Source: Calditenuis sp032249575 (lineage in GTDB: Archaea > Thermoproteota > Nitrososphaeria_A > Caldarchaeales > Calditenuaceae). Taken from it: DNA of 12,350 bases. The stretch is taken from positions 1-12,350 of the forward strand of contig JAVVHL010000028.1 in NCBI GenBank assembly GCA_032249575.1, read 5' to 3'. Below are positions 12,208 to 12,350 of this stretch, in pieces. The stretch's first letter is position 1. Every line of letters starts with the position of its first letter. The position numbers and the translations under genes are program-made. Below the pieces are notes generated by a model. It was not told the origin of the DNA and did no database searches. It was given only the letters and a program-made list of their open reading frames with translations.

Positions 12208-12217
12208 AATCTAAATC
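12208..12217 (+). promoter_or_regulatory. TATA box of the tRNA-Tyr gene
   Basis: AATCTAAATC lies 23 nt before the first base of the tRNA, at the usual archaeal spacing for a transcript that starts at or just before the mature 5' end. Confidence 0.45.
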
Positions 12218-12240
12218 GCGCCCTTGAGGACTTAACTTGA

Positions 12241-12350
12241 CCCCCGGTAGCTCAGCCTGGTAGAGCGCCCGGCTGTAGAGGGCGGCATCAGCCGGCCCTC
12301 ACCGGCCGGCCAGGCTACATCCCGCAGCTAGACCGGGTGGTCGCAGGTTC
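12241..12350 (+). tRNA. tRNA-Tyr (anticodon GTA), intron-containing, cut by the window end
   Basis: The 5' acceptor strand is CCCCCGG (12241-12247); C at position 1 is the archaeal tRNA-Tyr identity feature. TA (8-9) follows, then the D arm GCTC/GAGC with loop AGCCTGGTA (12250-12266). The anticodon stem CCCGG (12268-12272) pairs with CCGGG (12333-12337), and the loop reads C-T-G-T-A-G before the intron, so the anticodon GTA is at 12275-12277. The variable loop is TGGTC (12338-12342), and the T stem begins GCAGG followed by TTC, where the window ends. The 3' half of the T arm and the acceptor 3' strand are outside. The intron is described separately. Confidence 0.85.
12279..12331 (+). other. 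tRNA-Tyr intron (about 53 nt) in the anticodon loop
   Basis: Placed between positions 37 and 38, the usual archaeal site. CTGT (32-35) can pair with GCAG (12324-12327) as the central helix, leaving a 3-nt bulge AGA on the 5' side, and GGG (12280-12282) pairs with CCC (12321-12323) as the inner helix. The 3' side has five unpaired bases (CTAGA) instead of three, so the bulge-helix-bulge is relaxed. TAGA occurs at both ends (12276-12279 and 12329-12332), so the exact junction is ambiguous from sequence alone. The intron interior folds as GCCGGCC (12291-12297) against GGCCGGC (12304-12310). Confidence 0.65.

Overview
The window is archaeal chromosomal DNA. It encodes an HMf-type histone, an archaeal-type adenylate kinase (AdkA), a beta-CASP ribonuclease of the aCPSF family, the archaeal form of TrmI and an intron-containing tRNA-Tyr with a C1 acceptor end. 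Most genes appear leaderless, with a TATA box about 22 nt before the start codon. The DNA is GC-rich, arginine is written mainly as AGG, and about six of fifteen genes seem to start with TTG. These traits fit a thermophilic lineage in or near the TACK group, but I cannot name a genus. I see no phage, insertion sequence, CRISPR array or defence gene; this looks like ordinary core chromosome.

Left part (1-3600): a membrane-anchored cupredoxin on the minus strand faces a geranylgeranyl-reductase-family flavoprotein on the plus strand across a 274-bp gap that is rich in inverted repeats. The flavoprotein runs tail to tail into a DUF488 gene and overlaps it by 14 bp. A MazG-like pyrophosphohydrolase and an isocitrate/methylisocitrate lyase-family gene are then transcribed divergently from a 75-bp promoter region.

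Middle part (3660-7080): a 67-residue zinc-ribbon protein, the beta-CASP ribonuclease and TrmI lie on the plus strand. AdkA lies on the minus strand and overlaps the end of trmI by 8 bp. The histone follows on the minus strand, 155 bp upstream of adkA. RNA processing, tRNA modification, nucleotide balance and chromatin are grouped here, but spacing and separate TATA boxes suggest mostly single-gene transcripts.

Right part (7150-12350): a chorismate mutase fused to a PLP aminotransferase shares a divergent promoter region with the histone gene. It is followed by a zinc-ribbon/coiled-coil protein with repeated SHOCT-like helices. Next comes a compact three-gene ECF transporter operon (ykoE-ykoD-ykoC, predicted to import hydroxymethylpyrimidine or thiamine) with overlapping genes. 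The window ends inside a tRNA-Tyr(GTA) gene carrying an intron of about 53 nt in its anticodon loop.

The observations most worth following are the chorismate mutase-aminotransferase fusion, a 20-bp palindrome centred on the TATA box of the transporter operon, an ECF ATPase with one intact and one degenerate nucleotide site, the fixed-distance leaderless promoters (which also revise three start codons), and a relaxed splice motif in the tRNA-Tyr intron. I did not find a clearly new multi-gene system.
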